Source: WRGA01 sp031553395 | GTDB taxonomy: Bacteria > Bacteroidota > Bacteroidia > Bacteroidales > WRGA01 | Assembly (NCBI GenBank): GCA_031553395.1 | Contig: JAVBLR010000024.1 | Location: 9,504 to 73,503, forward strand | Length of the DNA: 64,000 bases | Reading direction: 5' to 3' | Part shown: piece by piece, positions 60,429-64,000 of the stretch | Numbering within the stretch: the first letter of the stretch is position 1 | Layout: each line of letters begins with the position of its first letter | Translations under genes and position numbers: made by a program | The notes under the pieces: generated by a model | The model's database searches: none | The model's input: the letters and a program-made list of their open reading frames with translations, nothing else | Told to the model about the DNA's origin: nothing

Positions 60429-62912
60429 ATGAAAACAAATCAAACAATCAAACCTGATATGTTGAAAATGTTTATCTCGTTTTTCTTTTTATGGATAGGC
60501 ATTCATACTTATTCTCAGGAGAATCCGGCAGTTTCCAAACTGACTTCCTTTGTAAAAAACATCAACACCTTCAATTATTTGTACCCACAGGAAAAGGTCT
60601 ATTTGCATTTCGATAATACTGGGTATTTTTCGGGAGAAAATATTTGGTTTAAGGCTTATGTCGTTGTATCGGAACAAAATACGCCGACGATGCTGAGTAA
60701 AGTTTTATATGTAGAATTACTTACACCCGACGGATATATAAAGGAAACTAAAAAGTTAAAAATCGAAAACGGACAATGCCATGGAGATTTTCAATTGGAT
60801 CCGACATGGTTTGGCGGATTTTATGAAATCAGGGCATATACACGCATTATGCTCAATTTCGGACAAGAAAATATTTTTAGTCGTGTTTTCCCATTATTTA
60901 ACAGATCCGGTATGGAGGGTGAATATAAAAAAATAATGAGGGAACGGCCTCGTTCAAAAGATGTTCCTTCCCAACGCGAAAAAGCCGAACATTTTAAAAA
61001 AGTGAATATGCTGTTTTTCCCCGAAGGAGGAAATATAATAACCGGATTGGATACACATGTCGCTTTTAAAATAATGGATGAGAACGGCGAAAGTATTTCT
61101 GCCGATGGAGTTATCCTGAATGATAAAAAAGAGGAAATCGGCGCATTCCGTTCTTTTCACAAAGGCATGGGTTCTTTTCATTATACACCCAATGGAAAAA
61201 AACATTCTGTTAAAATAAAGTACAACGGAAAAGAATCGGTATTTGACTTGCCGGCAGAAAAACCATCAGGTTATGTGATGAAGGTTGATAATATGCGCCG
61301 GGAGCAAATCTTACTACAAATAGAAAAAACTCCGGATAAACCCTCCGAAACTTTAGGGGTTTCCCTTTCCTGTCAGGGAAAAGTATATTTATTTGATACT
61401 CTTAGTGTTGCAGATTCCAACATTCGCTCGATGATAATTCCCAAGGAGGGATTTCCCACAGGAGTCAGCCAGGTTACCTTGTTTACATCATCGGGAGAAA
61501 TTCTTTGCGAACGATTGATTTTTACCGGCGATAATATAAATTCTTTTCAACCTATTGAAATTGAAACGGAAACAGATAAAAAATCCTATCAACCTTACGA
61601 AAAAATAGCATTGGATTTTCAGGTAAAGGATGTCTTGGGTAGTCCTGTTGCAACGAATTTTTCCCTTGCTGTTCGGGACAGAAATACGGAAACTGGAGTT
61701 TGGCAAGACAATATACAAACGAATTTATTGTTATCATCCGAATTGAAAGGATTTATTGAAAATCCTGAATATTATTTCGAGTCGGATGATAATGTTCATC
61801 GATTGTCGCTTGATTTGCTAATGATGACACAAGGTTGGCGGAAGTATTCATGGACGCAAATGGCAGGAGTAGAGCCGTTCAAGCTATTGTATCATATGGA
61901 AGAAGGACTTCTAATTGATGGGGAGATATTGTCCGCTTTTGCCAAGAAAAAGAAAGAAAATCTGGAAGTGAACATGTGGATGTATTCGGATGATGGTTTT
62001 TCCCAGCAAGGAAAGTGTATGACAGATGAAGAAGGCGCTTTCAACTTTATGCCACAGGATTTTTATGGCACATCGGAATTATTCCTTTCGGTAAAGGAGA
62101 AAGGCAAACGGAAAAATAACCGGATAATCCTGAACCGTGCATTTTCACCTTCTGCAAAAGGATATACATTTTTCGATACCTCTATTATCAATAGAGTGGC
62201 TAAATCACCCGAAACTCCGTCACAAGCAGATATTACAGAAGAATTGGTAAAAGACACCGTCTCCTTGAAAAATATGGCAAAAGGCTCTAATTTATTACCG
62301 GAAGTAACGGTAAAAGAAAGGAAACCATTCAAGCCGGAAGATTTAGCGCTGGAGCAAGCAAGTATTGTGTATGATGTAGCGCAAGAAATCGATAAGATTG
62401 AAGATTCGAAAGATGATTATTCACAGCCTCTCAAACAATTTTTGTTAAAAATAAATCCTTATTTTAGTGAAAGGCTTACTCCGGATAATAAATTAATTTT
62501 AATGTATAAAGGAAAGCCTGTTGGGTTTGGAGATGCTTTTGGTTGCTTAGATAGAGAGCCTTTGGCTTCAGAAATAGAATCTATAATTATTGTAGAAACA
62601 ACTACTGATAAGGGAGATCTGCCATCTGTTTACATAACATACAAAGACAAACGGAAAAAAGACCCTAAAGGAATGCGTTCAACCAAATTGCAGGGGTATT
62701 ATAATGCACAAGAATTCCTTTATCCGGATTATCGCAACGGTCCATTGCCCAACCAAAGTGATTACCGCCGCACATTGTATTGGAATCCGAATGTTAAAAC
62801 AAACCAGAATGGAGAAGCAACAGTTAATTTCTATAATAATAGTACTTGTAAAACGATTAATATCAGTGCCGAAGGATTGACGGCAAAAGGGGTGCCTTTT
62901 GTGGCAAAATAA
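60429..62912 (+). CDS. Macroglobulin (MG2)-like protein with TonB plug remnant, paralogue 2
   Basis: An 827-residue exported protein. The N terminus MKTNQTIKPDMLKMFISFFF leads into a signal peptide ending near TYSQ. The MG2 domain (EKVYLHFDNTGYFSGENIWF, GGFYEIRAYTRIML) is followed by a HFKKVNMLFFPEGGNIITGL block and further beta domains, including SLDLLMMTQGWRKYSW shared with paralogue 1. The plug-like region is shortened compared with paralogue 1 (EVTVKERKPFKPEDLALEQA). The end, TLYWNPNVKTNQNGEATVNF, again resembles an A2M core strand. There is no thioester motif. A near-identical truncated copy follows directly, so this is a recent tandem duplication. Confidence 0.75.
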   Translation: MKTNQTIKPDMLKMFISFFFLWIGIHTYSQENPAVSKLTSFVKNINTFNYLYPQEKVYLHFDNTGYFSGENIWFKAYVVVSEQNTPTMLSKVLYVELLTPDGYIKETKKLKIENGQCHGDFQLDPTWFGGFYEIRAYTRIMLNFGQENIFSRVFPLFNRSGMEGEYKKIMRERPRSKDVPSQREKAEHFKKVNMLFFPEGGNIITGLDTHVAFKIMDENGESISADGVILNDKKEEIGAFRSFHKGMGSFHYTPNGKKHSVKIKYNGKESVFDLPAEKPSGYVMKVDNMRREQILLQIEKTPDKPSETLGVSLSCQGKVYLFDTLSVADSNIRSMIIPKEGFPTGVSQVTLFTSSGEILCERLIFTGDNINSFQPIEIETETDKKSYQPYEKIALDFQVKDVLGSPVATNFSLAVRDRNTETGVWQDNIQTNLLLSSELKGFIENPEYYFESDDNVHRLSLDLLMMTQGWRKYSWTQMAGVEPFKLLYHMEEGLLIDGEILSAFAKKKKENLEVNMWMYSDDGFSQQGKCMTDEEGAFNFMPQDFYGTSELFLSVKEKGKRKNNRIILNRAFSPSAKGYTFFDTSIINRVAKSPETPSQADITEELVKDTVSLKNMAKGSNLLPEVTVKERKPFKPEDLALEQASIVYDVAQEIDKIEDSKDDYSQPLKQFLLKINPYFSERLTPDNKLILMYKGKPVGFGDAFGCLDREPLASEIESIIIVETTTDKGDLPSVYITYKDKRKKDPKGMRSTKLQGYYNAQEFLYPDYRNGPLPNQSDYRRTLYWNPNVKTNQNGEATVNFYNNSTCKTINISAEGLTAKGVPFVAK

Positions 62913-62990
62913 CGTAATACGTTTTACGTAATACGTTCTACGTCTCGGTAGCATCAATCACTAATGTAATGCGTAAAACGTATCACATTA
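62913..62990. repeat. ACGT-rich word-repeat element between the tandem copies
   Basis: Repeated AATACGTTTTACGT and TAATGCGTAAAACGTAT words are mutually complementary and fold into a hairpin. It sits at the junction of the duplication at 60429-63845. Confidence 0.5.
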
Positions 62991-63035
62991 ATGGTCGTTT
63001 TTGAGGGTAATGAACAAAAAAAGACAGCAGAAACC

Positions 63036-63845
63036 ATGAAAACAAATCAAACAATCAAGCCTGATATATTGAAAGCGTTCATCTCGTTTTTCTTTTTATG
63101 GATAAGTATTTGTGCTTACCCACAGGCAGATTCGGCAGTTTTCAAACTGGCTTCTTTTGTAAAGAATATCAATACATTCAATTACTTATACCCTCAGGAA
63201 AAGGTCTATTTGCATTTTGATAATACCGGATACTTTTTGGGAGAAAGTATTTGGTTTAAAGCCTATGTTGTTGTATCGGAGCAAAATATGCCAACAATGT
63301 TGAGCAAGGTTTTATACGTAGAATTACTTACTCCCGACGGATATGTGAAGGAAACCAAGAAGTTAAAAATCGAAAACGGACAATGCCATGGAGATTTTCA
63401 ATTGGATCCGACGTGGTACGGTGGATTTTATGAAATCAGGGCATATACACGCATCATGCTCAATTTTGGGCAAGAAAATGTTTTTAGTCGTGTTTTTCCG
63501 TTATTTAGTAAATCGAATATTGAAGGAAACTACGAGAAAAAAATGAAGGAACGTCCTCGGACAAAAGATGTTCCTTCCCAACGGGAAAAGGCCGAGCGCT
63601 TTAAAAAAGTGAATATGTTGTTTTTTCCTGAAGGCGGAAATATTATAACCGGATTGGATACGCATGTTGCCTTTAAAATAACGGACGAGAATGGCGAAGG
63701 TATTTCCGCTGATGGAATTATTCTAAATGATAAGAAAGAAGAAATCGGAAATTTCCATTCTTTCTACAAAGGCATGGGGTCTTTTCATTTTACGCCTAAT
63801 GGCAGAAAGTATTTTGTCAAAATAAAATACAACGGAAAAGAATAA
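63036..63845 (+). pseudogene. Truncated macroglobulin-like gene, paralogue 3, cut by IS
   Basis: The frame starts at ATG 63036 with MKTNQTIKPDILKAFISFFF, almost identical to paralogue 2; an upstream ATG at 62991 is not homologous. It matches paralogue 2 for about 269 residues and then ends at KIKYNGKE, directly followed by a stop. Paralogue 2 continues with SVFDLPAEKP at the same point. The DNA after 63845 belongs to a transposase gene on the other strand, so an insertion or rearrangement removed the remaining two thirds. Confidence 0.85.
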
Positions 63846-63856
63846 ATAAGTAGTCA

Positions 63857-64000
63857 TTAAAAATTGATGACGTATTTTGTACCAATATTAGCAAGTACCT
63901 CATCTAAACGCTCTTTGAGATTATTGAGATTAAGAAAAGCATCAAAAGGAATCCATTTGTATTTAATAAATCGCCATAATATTTCAATTTTGTTCAATTC
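63857..64000 (-). mobile_element. IS630-type transposase, C-terminal end
   Basis: The minus strand encodes 47 residues up to a stop at 63857, including LNKIEILWRFIKYKWIPFDA and LDEVLANIGTKYVINF. This matches the end of IS630-family DDE transposases, where the last catalytic Glu lies in NxIExxW. The gene continues beyond the window. The insertion sequence end should lie between 63845 and 63857, but its terminal repeat cannot be checked without the other end. Confidence 0.8.

Overview
The window looks like chromosomal DNA of an AT-rich member of the Bacteroidota, most likely order Bacteroidales. The evidence is a complete type IX secretion (T9SS) core operon, a SusC/SusD pair, many secreted glycoside hydrolases, promoters of the TTG-N18..20-TAnnTTTG type, absence of clear Shine-Dalgarno sequences, and two tRNAs without encoded CCA. 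The genus cannot be fixed from this sequence alone.

Layout. 0-7.5 kb: the end of a LytTR response regulator, a SAM methyltransferase, and small stress or regulatory genes (VOC proteins, a WYL regulator, a GyrI-like protein, YdeI-family pieces, a GNAT acetyltransferase, an AraC regulator with a probable VOC target). Three broken gene remnants lie here, so the zone is decaying. 7.6-10.4 kb: tRNA-Lys, a DUF3109 protein, gpmI and tRNA-Leu. 10.5-15.1 kb: an orphan SusD/SusC pair. 15.7-22.2 kb: porP-porK-porL-porM-porN, the T9SS core. 22.4-29.9 kb: an ArgE-like M20 deacylase, an SDR protein, a PL9 pectate-lyase-like protein with a T9SS sorting domain, a zinc metallopeptidase, and a probable metal TonB receptor with a Cys/His-rich partner. 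30.2-41.8 kb: an FAH protein, two tandem porU sortase genes, porV, ispF, a lipoprotein and an outer-membrane barrel. 41.9-59.4 kb: a glycan cassette (GH35, GH2, GH106-like, GH42, CE12-GH43 fusion, SASA esterase) with an alpha-2-macroglobulin-like/TonB-plug protein embedded in it. 59.5-64 kb: a transglutaminase-like protein, a second macroglobulin/plug protein, and a third copy cut short next to an IS630-type transposase that runs off the window.

How the genes fit together. PorK-N form the periplasmic/inner-membrane motor and ring of the T9SS. PorP is an outer-membrane component, and PorU/PorV form the cell-surface sortase that processes cargo such as the PL9 protein. The glycosidases and esterases suggest use of branched pectin (rhamnogalacturonan-I-like) glycans. 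Their cassette has no SusCD of its own, while the SusCD pair at 10.5-15.1 kb has no enzymes beside it.

Most notable observations: duplicated porU; a ~100-bp leader shared by gpmI and the GH2 gene that can fold over the start codon in both; a 19-nt operator-like element at identical spacing in the AraC-regulator promoter and the promoter of the next gene; inverted C-rich elements flanking the GH42/macroglobulin pair; and an interleaved pair of inverted repeats after the CE12-GH43 gene.
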